Numbered from the stretch's first letter, positions 27,055 to 36,992 are shown. The stretch is 64,000 bases of DNA from DATKQY01 sp035532475 (GCA_035532475.1 DATKQY010000056.1:1-64000), one strand, 5' to 3'. The notes: generated from the letters alone by a model not told the origin. Translations and numbers: made by a program.

Positions 27055-29424
27055 TCACTGCGTGTCGCCCCACTTCCAGTCCAGGATCTCCGGCATGTCC
27101 AGGCCGTAGGTATCGACGTGACGCTTGTGCTCGATGAGCTTGTCCTGCATCGTCTGCTTCAGATAGCTCCCCTTCGCTCCAAGTTGGGGGAGCCGATCGA
27201 TCACGTCCTGCACGAGATGGAACCGGTCGAGGCCGTTTTGCACTCGCAGGTCGAAAGGCGTCGTGATCGTGCCTTCTTCCTTATAGCCGCGGACGTGCAG
27301 GTTCTGATTGGTCCGGCGGTACGTCAGGCGGTGGATCAACCAGGGATAGCCGTGGAAGCCGAAGATGATGTGTTTGTCTCTCGTGAAGATCGAGTCGTAG
27401 TCGAGGTCGCTCAGCCCATGGGGATGCTCGGTACTGGGCTCCAGCTTCATGAGATCGACGACGTTGACCACCCTCACCTTGAGCTCGGGGAGCTGCGCGC
27501 GAAGGATCGAAGTGGCCGCCAGAACCTCGAGGGTGGGCGTGTCGCCACAGCACGCCAGGACTACGTCGGGTTCGGCCCCTTGATCGTTGCTCGCCCATTC
27601 CCAGATGCCGATGCCTTCGGTGCAGTGCACGATGGCGTCGTCGATGGAGAGCCACTGTGGCAGCGAGTGCTTCCCCGCGACGATCACGTTCACGTAGTTC
27701 CTGCTGCGCAGACAGTGATCTGTTACCGACAAGAGGCAGTTGGCATCCGGCGGGAGGTAGACGCGAACGATGTCGGCCTTCTTGTTGACGACGTGGTCGA
27801 GAAAGCCGGGGTCCTGGTGGGTGAAGCCGTTGTGATCCTGCTGCCAGACATGCGAGGCGAGCAGGTAGTTCAGTGAGGCGATCTCGCGGCGCCACGGCAG
27901 CTGCGAGGTGACCTTCAACCACTTGGCGTGCTGGTTGAACATCGAGTCGACGATGTGGATGAAGGCCTCGTAGCAGTTGAACAGCCCGTGCCGTCCGGTA
28001 AGCAGGTAGCCCTCGAGCCAGCCCTCGCACTGGTGTTCGGAGAGCATCGAGTCGAGCACGCGTCCCTCGGGCGCGAGGAACTCGTCGTTCTCCTCCTCTC
28101 GGGCCTCCCACTGACGGTTGGTCGTCTCAAAGACGGCGCCGAGGAGATTCGACAAAGTCTCGTCGGGCCCGAAGATCCGGAAGTGCCGGTGGTCATCGTT
28201 GAGCGTGACCACGTCGCGGAGGAACTCCCCGAGCACGAGCGTGTCCTTGCCGTTCACCGCACCGGGAGAGGGCACGTCGAGCGCGTGATCGCAGAAGTCC
28301 GGCATCCGCAGGTCACGCAGCAACGTGCCGCCGTTCGCGTGAGGATTCGCGCCCATCCGCCGGTCGCCTGTTGGCGCGAGTTCGGCCAGCTCGGCCATCA
28401 GCCGGCCGTCCTCGTCGAAGAGCTCCTCCGGCTTGTAGCTATTCATCCAGCTCTCGAGCAGCTCGACGTGATCGGGATGATCGGCATCGACCAGGAGTGG
28501 CACCTGGTGGGATCGGAACGTGCCTTCGATCTGCAGGCCGTCGACGATCTTTGGTCCGGTCCAGCCCTTCGGGGAGCGGAGCACGATCATCGGCCAGCGC
28601 GGCCGAGCCGCCTCGCCGCTGTTGCGGGCTTCGGCCTGGAATCGGCGGATGTCGGTGATGGCCTCGTCGAGAGCGCTGGCCATGAGCTGGTGCATCTGTT
28701 CGGGGTCATCACCTTCCACGAAGTGTGGCGTCCATCCACATCCTCTGAGGTACTGCTCCAGCTCCTCGTGATCGATGCGCGCGAGCACAGTCGGGTTGCT
28801 GATCTTGTAGCCGTTCAAGTGCAGGATCGGCAGCACCGCGCCGTCGGTGATCGGGCTGAGGAACTTGTTGGAGTGCCACGCCGTCGCCAAGGGACCCGTT
28901 TCCGCTTCGCCGTCGCCGATGACGCAGGCCACAATGAGATCGGGGTTATCGAAGGCGGCGCCGAAGGCGTGGCTGAGCGAGTACCCGAGCTCGCCGCCCT
29001 CGTGGATCGACCCAGGCGTCGTCGGCGCGACGTGGCTCGAGATCCCCCCGGGAAAGGAGAACTGCGTGAAAAGCCGTTTCAGGCCGGCTTCGTCCTGGCT
29101 GATGTCGGGGTAGATCTCGCTGTAGCTGCCTTCGAGGTAGGTATTGCCAACCAGCGCCGGGCCGCCATGACCGGGACCGGCGATATAGAACATGTCGAGG
29201 TCGTATCGTTTGATGACCCGGTTGAGATGCACGTAGATGAAGTTCTGGCCTGGTGTCGTGCCCCAGTGGCCGACCACGAGGGGCTTCACGTGCGCGAGCT
29301 CCAGCGGCGTTCTCAGGAGCGGATTGTCATAGAGATAGATCTGCCCGACCGACAGGTAGTTGGCGGCGCGCCAGTATGCGTCGATCCTGTGGAGCAAGTC
29401 GGGCGAGAGAGGTTCCGTCGTCAC
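27055..29424 (-). CDS. xfp: xylulose-5-phosphate/fructose-6-phosphate phosphoketolase
   Basis: A 789-residue TPP-dependent enzyme that cleaves xylulose-5-P or fructose-6-P with phosphate into acetyl-phosphate and glyceraldehyde-3-P or erythrose-4-P. Diagnostic segments are WRAANYLSVGQIYL, VVGHWGTTPGQNF, AGPGHGGPALVGNTYLEG, the TPP site GDGEAETGPLATAWHSNKF, and the C-terminal DPGFLDHVVNKKADIVRVYLPPDANCLL and GYPWLIHRLTYRRTNQ. Length is as usual. The start is GTG 29424. It lies 16 bases upstream of the proton-ATPase gene on the same strand, so these are very likely cotranscribed. Acetate kinase, its usual partner, is the next minus-strand gene upstream. Confidence 0.96.
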   Translation of the reverse strand: MTTEPLSPDLLHRIDAYWRAANYLSVGQIYLYDNPLLRTPLELAHVKPLVVGHWGTTPGQNFIYVHLNRVIKRYDLDMFYIAGPGHGGPALVGNTYLEGSYSEIYPDISQDEAGLKRLFTQFSFPGGISSHVAPTTPGSIHEGGELGYSLSHAFGAAFDNPDLIVACVIGDGEAETGPLATAWHSNKFLSPITDGAVLPILHLNGYKISNPTVLARIDHEELEQYLRGCGWTPHFVEGDDPEQMHQLMASALDEAITDIRRFQAEARNSGEAARPRWPMIVLRSPKGWTGPKIVDGLQIEGTFRSHQVPLLVDADHPDHVELLESWMNSYKPEELFDEDGRLMAELAELAPTGDRRMGANPHANGGTLLRDLRMPDFCDHALDVPSPGAVNGKDTLVLGEFLRDVVTLNDDHRHFRIFGPDETLSNLLGAVFETTNRQWEAREEENDEFLAPEGRVLDSMLSEHQCEGWLEGYLLTGRHGLFNCYEAFIHIVDSMFNQHAKWLKVTSQLPWRREIASLNYLLASHVWQQDHNGFTHQDPGFLDHVVNKKADIVRVYLPPDANCLLSVTDHCLRSRNYVNVIVAGKHSLPQWLSIDDAIVHCTEGIGIWEWASNDQGAEPDVVLACCGDTPTLEVLAATSILRAQLPELKVRVVNVVDLMKLEPSTEHPHGLSDLDYDSIFTRDKHIIFGFHGYPWLIHRLTYRRTNQNLHVRGYKEEGTITTPFDLRVQNGLDRFHLVQDVIDRLPQLGAKGSYLKQTMQDKLIEHKRHVDTYGLDMPEILDWKWGDTQ

Positions 29425-30106
29425 CGGACAGCGCTCTCCTTCCGAAACGGCGCAGGTGGTTGGGCTGCGCCTTCAAGATGAGTCCGCGGTTGCGGTGGGC
29501 AGCCCTTTCTGGGCGTGCGCGATAGGGCAGCCGACCACGACTCCATGGAGTCTGTGGTCACCAACGCGCCCACTTCGGCCGCGATGGACGATGGCGCTCT
29601 CTCGCTGTGGTGAACTCGCGTTGGCGACCGGTATTGACCCACTGCGAGGGGGCACGATGGCCGTGACCGCCTTGTGGACCGATGGCGAGGAGCGTTTGGG
29701 CGAACTGCGACGCGGCAGCACACTCGACCACCGGTGTGGGTAGACCGAGCAGCTCGTGTGCGCTCACGTGACCCTTCCTCGGTGCCCGTCGATACAGACC
29801 ACCCTACGGTCGCACTCATCGCGGTTGCTCGCCAGGGCCAAAAGCCCCCTCAGGCGCCGAAGGAGCCTGTGACAATGGCGTCGGAACGGTGAATGGAGAC
29901 AACTCCCTCCGCTGTCCTCATCAGAGACGTCATATTGGGATTGAGGCCACCGAGCTGCTCCCGCGTCACGACGAGGCGTCATCACCAGCCGCGCGGTGCA
30001 GAACAGCAAGGTCGGTAGCGGCGGCTGTTGACGAGAAAGCGCCGCGTGCGTTCTTGTCGTCGCTTCAAATTCGCCGGACGTCTCCCAGCAGTCGCTGCAC
30101 GCGCTG
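29425..30106. other. 682-bp gap between acetate kinase and phosphoketolase genes
   Basis: Apart from the weak 69-codon frame listed at 29558-29767, no gene is evident. Near 29838-29875 two imperfect hairpins lie close together and could terminate the acetate kinase transcript. The region reads like decayed coding DNA. Confidence 0.4.
29558..29767 (-). CDS. short ORF, perhaps a CBS-domain remnant
   Basis: GTG 29767 has a good AGGAAGGG site. The 69-residue product begins AHELLGLPTPVVECAAAS, which resembles the first strand and helix of a CBS domain, then becomes uncharacteristic, as if frameshifted. It lies between the phosphoketolase and acetate kinase genes on their strand. I treat it as a possible broken gene rather than a functional protein. 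Confidence 0.25.
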   Translation of the reverse strand: MSAHELLGLPTPVVECAAASQFAQTLLAIGPQGGHGHRAPSQWVNTGRQREFTTARERHRPSRPKWARW

Positions 30107-31201
30107 CTAGCCAAGTAGCGCGCGCGCGTGACGGGCGATCTCGAGGTCCTCTCGGGCCTCGACCACGAGCACCACCGGAGCGGCTCCATCGGGAGACACG
30201 GAACCGTCTCCGCGTATCCCCTCGTTTCTGGAATCGTCGAGGCGCAGTCCGAGGAAGCCGAGACGCGAACACGTATCCGCGCGGAGTCGAGATGACGCTT
30301 CGCCGGCTCCGCCCGAGAACACCAAGCCGTCGAGCCCCTCCATCGCTGCGGTCATCGCGGCCACGCTGGTCTGGATCCGGTAGACGTAGACCTCGTAGGC
30401 AAGGCGCGCCTGTTCGTTCCCTGCATCCGCGGCGCTGATCACGTGGCGGAGGTCGCCTGATTCGCCCGAGAGTCCGAGGAGTCCCGACTCGCTATCGAGG
30501 ATCCTCTCGACATCGGCGACGGAGAGACCCTTGCGCTGTTGCACCCACAAGACGAGACCCGGGTCGACGCTGCCCGACCGGGTGGCCATCACGAGACCCT
30601 CCATCGGCGTGAATCCCATGGTCGTGTCGACCGAGTGCCCGAAGGCCACCGCCGCGAGCGAGGCACCGGCGCCCAGATGGGCAGTGACCAGCCGGAGCTG
30701 TTCCCTGGGCCGACCGAGCAGCTCGCTTGCCTTCTGGCTCGCCCACTCGTGACTGAGACCGTGGAAGCCGCAGCGCCGGATGCCCCACTGCTCTCGCCAC
30801 GTCCGAGGGAGCGCGTACGTGCTGGCTCTCGCCGGCATGTCGATGTGGAAGCTCGTGTCGAAGCAGGCGATCTGGGGCAACTTGGGGCGCGCCGATTGCA
30901 GTGCGCGAATAGCGGCCAGACAGGGCGGATTGTGCAGTGGGTCCAGATCGACCAATGCCTGGAGAGCCTCATCGATCCCTTCATCGAGCAGGATGGGACG
31001 CGTGAAGGCCGAACCACCGTGGACGACCCGGTGCCCGACAGCATCGATTGCTGGCTCCCCGGTGAGGACCTCAGCAAGCAGCGGGCCGAGAACTTCCGGG
31101 CTCAGGTTCGGCAGGTCCTTCCGGGTTAGAACGGCGTTGGTGTCGTCCAGGACTCGGAGCTTCAAACTGCTCGAACCAGCATTGACGACGAGGATGTTCA
31201 C
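30107..31201 (-). CDS. ackA: acetate kinase
   Basis: A 364-residue ASKHA-fold kinase that converts acetyl-phosphate and ADP to acetate and ATP. The N-terminal VNAGSSSLKLRVL is the first signature. VGHRVVHGG, FDTSFH (catalytic Asp), GFHGLSHEWAS, THLGAGAS, the second signature TTMGFTPMEGL, RSGSVDPG and FSGGAGE all follow in order. The start GTG 31201 has AAGGTGG upstream; the frame extends further but without homology. It is somewhat shorter than the common ~400 residues. With Xfp it forms the substrate-level phosphorylation end of the phosphoketolase route. It is divergent from the beta-phosphoglucomutase gene across a 267-bp gap. Confidence 0.95.
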   Translation of the reverse strand: MNILVVNAGSSSLKLRVLDDTNAVLTRKDLPNLSPEVLGPLLAEVLTGEPAIDAVGHRVVHGGSAFTRPILLDEGIDEALQALVDLDPLHNPPCLAAIRALQSARPKLPQIACFDTSFHIDMPARASTYALPRTWREQWGIRRCGFHGLSHEWASQKASELLGRPREQLRLVTAHLGAGASLAAVAFGHSVDTTMGFTPMEGLVMATRSGSVDPGLVLWVQQRKGLSVADVERILDSESGLLGLSGESGDLRHVISAADAGNEQARLAYEVYVYRIQTSVAAMTAAMEGLDGLVFSGGAGEASSRLRADTCSRLGFLGLRLDDSRNEGIRGDGSVSPDGAAPVVLVVEAREDLEIARHARALLG

Positions 31202-31468
31202 CCACCCACCTTGCCAGATGGCACCGCGCGGCAGCGGCGACCGACGGGGACCGATCCGCGACACGTCCCAGCCGGAAGGCGTCGGGCCGACGGGCTGCGC
31301 GGTGGTTAGGACCGATGTGGTGATCACGCCCGCCCGCCGCGCAAGATGTCAGCAGGGGAGGGTCACTGCCCTCGACGGCCAAACGGTAGTGTCGGCAGCG
31401 ACCCGGACTGCCACTGTCGCGCATCAAGAAATCGATGACGCAAACTCATGCGAGGACGCGGTGAGGCC

Positions 31469-32227
31469 ATGAACACCGAGTGTGGACTGGGCCTGCCCGA
31501 GCGGGTGCAGGCGTGCCTTTTCGACCTCGACGGTGTCCTCACCGAGACGGCCAAGGTACATGCCGCTGCGTGGAAGGAAATGTTCGACGCCTTCTTGAGG
31601 ACCCGGGCCGACAGGAGCGGTGAGCCTTTCGTGGCGTTCGACAAGGTGGCCGACTACGACACCTACGTCGACGGTAAGACGAGGGCCGACGGGACCCGTT
31701 CGTTCCTCGCATCACGGCACATTGACCTACCCGACGGCGCTTCTGATGATTTGGCCGGAGCAGAGACCGTCAACGGCCTCGGCAACGCGAAGAACGAGAT
31801 CGTCCTGCGGAAGATCCGAGACGATGGAGTCGAGGCCTACCCGGGATCGGTTCGCTACCTGCAGGCCGTGCGCGCGGCGGGCCTGCATCGGGCGGTGGTG
31901 TCCTCGAGTGCCAACTGCGCTGCTGTGCTCGAGGCCGCCGGCATTGCCGAGCTGTTCGACGTACGCATCGACGGTCTCACCGTCGAGGCGGACCATCTGG
32001 CGGGAAAGCCAGCACCGGACACCTTCCTCGCTGCTGCCCGCGCTGTCGGCGTCGAACCAAACGAGGCCGCGGTCTTCGAGGATGCCCTGTCGGGGGTGGA
32101 GGCCGGGCGGGCAGGAGGATTCGGGTACGTCGTCGGCGTCGACCGGGTGGGACAGGCCGACGCGCTTCGTGCCCACGGAGCCGACACCGTCGTGTCCGAT
32201 CTCGCCGAGCTGCTGGAGCAGCGATGA
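31469..32227 (+). CDS. beta-phosphoglucomutase-type HAD hydrolase
   Basis: A 252-residue HAD-superfamily protein. Motif I is FDLDGVLTET, with D19 the phospho-acceptor and D21 the acid/base typical of mutases. The cap has the substrate-recognition segment around TYVDGKTRADG. Motif II is VVSSSANC, motif III includes the lysine of LAGKPAPDTF, and motif IV is VFEDALSGVEAG. It interconverts beta-glucose-1-P and glucose-6-P. The ATG at 31469 is preferred, with 31448 possible. The stop overlaps the start of the GH65 phosphorylase (ATGA), the classical pairing in which the phosphorylase makes beta-glucose-1-P and this enzyme consumes it. Confidence 0.92.
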   Translation: MNTECGLGLPERVQACLFDLDGVLTETAKVHAAAWKEMFDAFLRTRADRSGEPFVAFDKVADYDTYVDGKTRADGTRSFLASRHIDLPDGASDDLAGAETVNGLGNAKNEIVLRKIRDDGVEAYPGSVRYLQAVRAAGLHRAVVSSSANCAAVLEAAGIAELFDVRIDGLTVEADHLAGKPAPDTFLAAARAVGVEPNEAAVFEDALSGVEAGRAGGFGYVVGVDRVGQADALRAHGADTVVSDLAELLEQR

Positions 32228-34578
32228 TCCAGCATCCGGCCTACCCGGTCGAACCCTGGTGCCTTCGAGAGACCGAGCTCCACCTCGATGTGCTCGCCCA
32301 GAGCGAGTCGCTGTTCGCGCTCTCGAACGGTCACATCGGCTGGCGGGGGAACCTCGACGAGGGTGAGCCGTATGGCCTCCCTGGCTCGTACTTAAACGGC
32401 GTCTACGAGTCCCGCCCGCTGCCCTACGCCGAAGCCGGCTATGGCTATCCCGAGGCTGGCCAGACGGTGATCAACGTCACCAACGCCAAGCTGATCCGCC
32501 TTCTCGTCGACGACCAGCCCTTCGACGTCCGCTACGGCGAGGTGTGCGCCCATGAACGATCGTTGGACTTCCGCTCTGGCCTGCTGCAGCGCGAGGTCGA
32601 ATGGGTGTCGCCAGGCGGCCGTCGTGTACGGGTGCGCTCGGCGCGCCTCGTATCGCTCGTCCAGCGCTCGGTGGCCGCCATCTCCTACGAAGTGGAAGCG
32701 CTCGACGTCGCAGTGCGGGTGGTGGTCCAGTCCGAGTTGGTCGCCAATGAGGCCCTTCCGCCCTTCGGCGGCGACCCCCGGGTGTCGGCCGTGCTCGCGG
32801 CGCCGTTGCGCTCGGAGTCCCACGCTTGCAGAGATGCTGGGGCGTCGCTGTTGCACCGCACGGCCGTCAGCGGTCTGCGGGTCGCCGCCGCCATGGACCA
32901 CCGGGTCGAGGCTCCCTCTGGCGAGCAGGTGACGTCCGAGAGCTTCCCCGATCTCGGCCGGGTGACCGTCACTGCCGCCCTCGAGCCCGGCGAGCGGCTG
33001 CGCGTCGTCAAATTCGTCGCCTTCGGTTGGTCCGCGGAGCGTTCGGAGCCGGCGGTGCGAGACCAGGTCGCCGCCGCCCTGACGGCTGCGATCGAGACGG
33101 GCTGGGACGGCCTGGTCGACGAGCAACGCGCCTATCTGGACGACTTCTGGGGTCGCGCCGACGTCGAGGTCGACGGTGACCCCGAGATCCAGCAGGCGGT
33201 GCGCTTCTCCCTGTTCCACGTGCTCCAGGCGGGAGCACGCGCCGAGGGGCGGGCCATCCCGGCCAAGGGTCTGACGGGGCCTGGCTATGACGGCCATGCC
33301 TTCTGGGACACCGAGACCTTCGTCCTGCCCGTGCTGACCTATGCCGCCCCCGAGGCAGTTGCCTATGCCCTCCGGTGGCGCCACGCCACCTTGCCGATGG
33401 CCAGAGAACGTGCCCACCAGCTCGGGCTCGAGGGCGCGGTCTTCCCGTGGCGGACCATCACCGGGGCCGAGTGCTCGGGCTACTGGCCGGCCGGGGTCGC
33501 CGCCTTTCATATCGGGGCGGACATCGCCGCCGCCGTCGTCCGCTACGTCGAGGCCACCGGGGACGAGCTCTTCGAGCGAGGAGTGGGCCTCGAGCTCTTG
33601 GCCGAGACGGCCCGCCTGTGGCGCTCGCTCGGCCACCACGACGCCCAGGGCCGATTCCGCATCGACGGGGTCACCGGCCCCGACGAGTACTCCGCGGTGG
33701 CCGACAACAACATCTACACAAACCTCATGGCCCAGCAGAATCTCGCCTCGGCGGCCGATGCCGCCGAGCGACATCAGGACCGGGCTCGCCAGCTCGGCAT
33801 CGACGCAGAGGAGATGGCCGCCTGGCGGGACGCGGCGACGGCGATGTTCATCCCCTACGACGACTCGCTCGCCGTCCATCCCCAGGCGGAGGGCTTCACC
33901 AGTCATGAGGTCTGGGACTTTGCCGCCACCTCCGCTGAGCAGTACCCGTTGCTGTTGCACTTCCCCTACTTCGACCTCTACCGCAAGCAGGTGGTCAAGC
34001 AGGCGGACCTCGTGCTCGCCATGCATCTTCGCGGCGACGCGTTTACCGATGAGGAGAAGGCCCGCAACTTCGCCTACTACGAGGCCCTCACCGTGCGTGA
34101 CTCGTCGCTGTCGGCCTGCACCCAGGCGGTGATCGCCGCCGAAGTCGGGCACCTCGGCCTGGCGTACGATTACCTGGCCGAGGCCGCCCTCATGGATCTC
34201 GACGACCTCGAGCACAACACCCGCGACGGCCTGCACGTCGGTGCTCTTGCCGGGACCTGGATCGCGCTCGTCGCGGGGCTCGCCGGCATGCGCGAACCAC
34301 ACGGCAGCATTGCCTTTGCGCCCCGCCTGCCTGCGGGCATCACGCGGCTAGCAGTCGCATTGTCGGTGAAACATCGACGGTTGCGCATCGAGGTCACACC
34401 GGACACCACGACCTACTCGCTGTTCGACGGCGAGCCGCTCCAGGTCCTCCATGACGAGGAGCCCGTCAGCCTCTCCTTGGGGAGTCCGATCAGCCGGCCG
34501 ACCCGAAGAATGCCGCGCCCTGAACCGCTAACCCAGCCGCGCAATCGAGAACCGCTGCGCCGTCGGGCGGCAGATTGA
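32224..34578 (+). CDS. GH65 family disaccharide phosphorylase (trehalose/maltose/kojibiose type)
   Basis: A 784-residue inverting glycoside phosphorylase. The N-terminal beta-sandwich (LAQSESLFALSNGHIGWRGN... LPGSYLNGVYE) leads to an (alpha/alpha)6 barrel with AKGLTGPGYDGHAFWDTETF. The catalytic acid is the Glu of GVTGPDEYSAV (about residue 487), and the phosphate-binding region is near KQADLVLAM. It cleaves an alpha-linked glucose disaccharide with phosphate to beta-glucose-1-P plus glucose. Trehalose or maltose are the likely substrates, but the specificity loop cannot be judged by eye. It is coupled by a four-base overlap to beta-phosphoglucomutase. A short Arg/Pro-rich tail ends the protein. 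Confidence 0.93.
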   Translation: MIQHPAYPVEPWCLRETELHLDVLAQSESLFALSNGHIGWRGNLDEGEPYGLPGSYLNGVYESRPLPYAEAGYGYPEAGQTVINVTNAKLIRLLVDDQPFDVRYGEVCAHERSLDFRSGLLQREVEWVSPGGRRVRVRSARLVSLVQRSVAAISYEVEALDVAVRVVVQSELVANEALPPFGGDPRVSAVLAAPLRSESHACRDAGASLLHRTAVSGLRVAAAMDHRVEAPSGEQVTSESFPDLGRVTVTAALEPGERLRVVKFVAFGWSAERSEPAVRDQVAAALTAAIETGWDGLVDEQRAYLDDFWGRADVEVDGDPEIQQAVRFSLFHVLQAGARAEGRAIPAKGLTGPGYDGHAFWDTETFVLPVLTYAAPEAVAYALRWRHATLPMARERAHQLGLEGAVFPWRTITGAECSGYWPAGVAAFHIGADIAAAVVRYVEATGDELFERGVGLELLAETARLWRSLGHHDAQGRFRIDGVTGPDEYSAVADNNIYTNLMAQQNLASAADAAERHQDRARQLGIDAEEMAAWRDAATAMFIPYDDSLAVHPQAEGFTSHEVWDFAATSAEQYPLLLHFPYFDLYRKQVVKQADLVLAMHLRGDAFTDEEKARNFAYYEALTVRDSSLSACTQAVIAAEVGHLGLAYDYLAEAALMDLDDLEHNTRDGLHVGALAGTWIALVAGLAGMREPHGSIAFAPRLPAGITRLAVALSVKHRRLRIEVTPDTTTYSLFDGEPLQVLHDEEPVSLSLGSPISRPTRRMPRPEPLTQPRNREPLRRRAAD

Positions 34579-34923
34579 TCCGACAATGGCCGAACCTGCT
34601 TGGGCGCCGGGCATGGTGGCCAAACTCGGTGCACCGCAAGAGACGGTTGCACGCGGAGATACCTATGCCAATCGACGGATCCTTCGTCGCACACTAGAAC
34701 GCCGAGTCTGGCGCGTCGTGCTGACTCGAGACTCCGCGGTCGGCCTGTCGTTCGGTACGCGCCGCAACTCGGCGTTCAGGGATGACCCTGCCGCCCATTT
34801 GGTGGAACATTGTGGACATCACCCCGCGGCCGCCGTGCTTCGGGTGGTATGTGGCACCTCAAGCGCATGACTCGGGGTGCACTACGCGAAAGGAGCATTC
34901 TCGAGCCTCTCGTTTCCCCCGCA
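34579..34923. other. gap between convergent GH65 and CLC genes
   Basis: About 345 bp without a convincing gene, RNA or strong hairpin; short frames on both strands lack codon bias. Confidence 0.5.
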
Positions 34924-36981
34924 TCAAGACGACTCCGAACTGAGTGGGGTGATCTCGCCAAACAGCTCGATCCCCGTCCGCTGGCCGAGGATCGAAAGGC
35001 GGTCACCGACGAGAATCACCGTGTCCGCCGACGGCACGAAGACGTCCCTACCCCGAGAAATCGAGGTGACGAGGGCGCCCTTGGGCAGCCGGGCGTCGCG
35101 GAGCGGCTGGCCGGCGGCTGGCGAGCCGGCAGTGATCGTTACCTCTAGAGCTCCGGTTCGTGAACCGAGGTCACTCACCCGCTCAGCGCTTGTGATCAGC
35201 TCCTGGCGGTAGGCGCGAACGAGATCCGAGATCGACAGCGTTCCGACGACCTTCCGGTCGTCGTCGAGCACCGGGACCCACGCCAGCGGCGCAGCCGTGA
35301 GAGCTTCCAACGCCACGCCGAGCCGGCTTGAGGCGGACACTGCCGGTGCACCGGCGTCGACGAGGTCGCCCACCAGTCGGGTGTGCTCGTCTCGCCGGGC
35401 GAGCTCCGATCGCCCGATCGTGCCCTCAAAGCGTCCAGCCTCGTCGACCACCGGAGCACCGCTGACGCCGACGCGTGCCATCGCCCGGTTGGCTTCGTCG
35501 ACTGCGCGTCCGGCAGACACAACCAATCGGGGCTCGGCCATCGCACGACGAGTCGGGATCGCGGCGAGGAGGGGAAGGCCAGCCAGCACCCGCTCGGCTG
35601 GAGCGTCAGCCCGGCTCTTCAGCTGGCTTCGATAGATCGTGTCGTCGTTGCGGCGCACGATCAGCCACGCCAACCCGACGGCGATCATCGCCGGTGCGAG
35701 GATGGAGAGGCTCCCGGTCATCTCGGCCACCATGAGCATGATCGCGAGCGGCGCGCGCGAGATGCTGCCGAAGCAGCACATCATGCCGACGATCACGTAG
35801 GGCGCAGGGTCGTGGCCCATGGAGGGCACGATGGGCTCGAAGAGGCGCCAGAGCGCTGCCCCGAGGAAGGCCCCGATGACCATGCCCGGACCGAAGATCC
35901 CCCCGGATCCGCCCGAGCCGATGGAGAGACCGGTTGCCAGGATCCGGGCGAAGGGCACGACGAGGACGATCCACAGTGGGATCGACAACAGCTCGGGTCC
36001 GAGGCTCTTCTGCACCCAGCCGTACCCAGTGCCGAGCACCTCGGGGACGGCCATACCGATCGCCCCAACCAGCAGACCGCCGATCGCGGGGTTGGCCCAT
36101 CTGGGCAGGGGCGATCGACCGAACAGCCCCGCCAACCCGTAGAAGCCCTTGGCGTAGAGGAGCCCGACCAGCCCGCCGAGCACGCCGAGGAGCGCGAACC
36201 ACCCGAGTTGGGCCGGATCGCTGAAGTGGTAGCTGTCGACGTAGCCGAACAGGGGTGAGAACCCGACGGCGGCTCCGAACACCACGTAGCTGACGGACGA
36301 CGCGATGAAGCACGGCAGCAGCGCTGCCGGCTCGAAGTCGTCTCGGTAGAGGATCTCAGCCGCCAGCACCGCACCGCCGAGCGGAGCACCGAAGATGGCC
36401 CCGATCCCTGATCCGATCCCTGTGGCCACCGCCACCCGTCCGTCGGCGACTTCGAGATCGAGTGTCCGGGCGAGCAGTGACCCGAAGCCGGCGCTGATCT
36501 GTCCGGTCGGTCCTTCGCGTCCGCCCGAGCCGCCCGAGCCGATCGTGAGCGCCGACGCCACGATCTTTATGACGACTGCTCGGAACCGGACCCCACGGGG
36601 GTTGTGGTGCACCGCGGAGATCGCCGCGTCGGTGCCGTGCCCCTCGGCCTCGGGGGCGACTCGGTAAACGAGGACCGCTCCGAGGAGTGCCCCGAGCCCG
36701 GCGACGAGCGGGAGGGACCATGGACGCGTCGGCGATCCGGAGCCGGCGAGGCCGCCCTCTCCTTTCGGGGTGGGTACCCGATAGCCGGCGAGCACTCCTA
36801 AGAACAGGTGCGTACAGCCGACCAAGGCCTCGTAGAAGACGATCGCGCCGCACCCGGCGACCGCTCCGATGACGACGCCGAGCACGATCCACTTCTTCAG
36901 GTACGAGGTCGAGGCGACCCAACGTGCCGCACCGGCAGAGGCGGCCCGGGCTCGAACGGCCGGGCTCGGTCGAGAAGCCAC
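34924..36981 (-). CDS. CLC-family chloride channel/antiporter with CBS pair and TrkA-C-like domain
   Basis: A 685-residue membrane protein. The CLC core has the selectivity segment EGHGTDAAISAVHH in place of the common GSGIPE. GGREGPTGQI carries the gating glutamate that marks proton-coupled antiporters, and GSGGSGGIFGPGMVIGAF follows. After about ten helices come two CBS repeats (about 455-570, with VSGAPVVDEAGRFEGTI and APLAWVPVLDDDRKVVGTLSISDL). The final ~70 residues resemble a TrkA-C domain (LPKGALVTSISRGRDVFVPSADTVILVGD). GTG 36981 is chosen, with GAGG upstream, 12 bases after the MarR stop; TTG 37005 is possible. It may balance charge during acid stress. Confidence 0.9.
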   Translation of the reverse strand: MASRPSPAVRARAASAGAARWVASTSYLKKWIVLGVVIGAVAGCGAIVFYEALVGCTHLFLGVLAGYRVPTPKGEGGLAGSGSPTRPWSLPLVAGLGALLGAVLVYRVAPEAEGHGTDAAISAVHHNPRGVRFRAVVIKIVASALTIGSGGSGGREGPTGQISAGFGSLLARTLDLEVADGRVAVATGIGSGIGAIFGAPLGGAVLAAEILYRDDFEPAALLPCFIASSVSYVVFGAAVGFSPLFGYVDSYHFSDPAQLGWFALLGVLGGLVGLLYAKGFYGLAGLFGRSPLPRWANPAIGGLLVGAIGMAVPEVLGTGYGWVQKSLGPELLSIPLWIVLVVPFARILATGLSIGSGGSGGIFGPGMVIGAFLGAALWRLFEPIVPSMGHDPAPYVIVGMMCCFGSISRAPLAIMLMVAEMTGSLSILAPAMIAVGLAWLIVRRNDDTIYRSQLKSRADAPAERVLAGLPLLAAIPTRRAMAEPRLVVSAGRAVDEANRAMARVGVSGAPVVDEAGRFEGTIGRSELARRDEHTRLVGDLVDAGAPAVSASSRLGVALEALTAAPLAWVPVLDDDRKVVGTLSISDLVRAYRQELITSAERVSDLGSRTGALEVTITAGSPAAGQPLRDARLPKGALVTSISRGRDVFVPSADTVILVGDRLSILGQRTGIELFGEITPLSSESS

Positions 36982-36992
36982 GCTCGCCTCGG

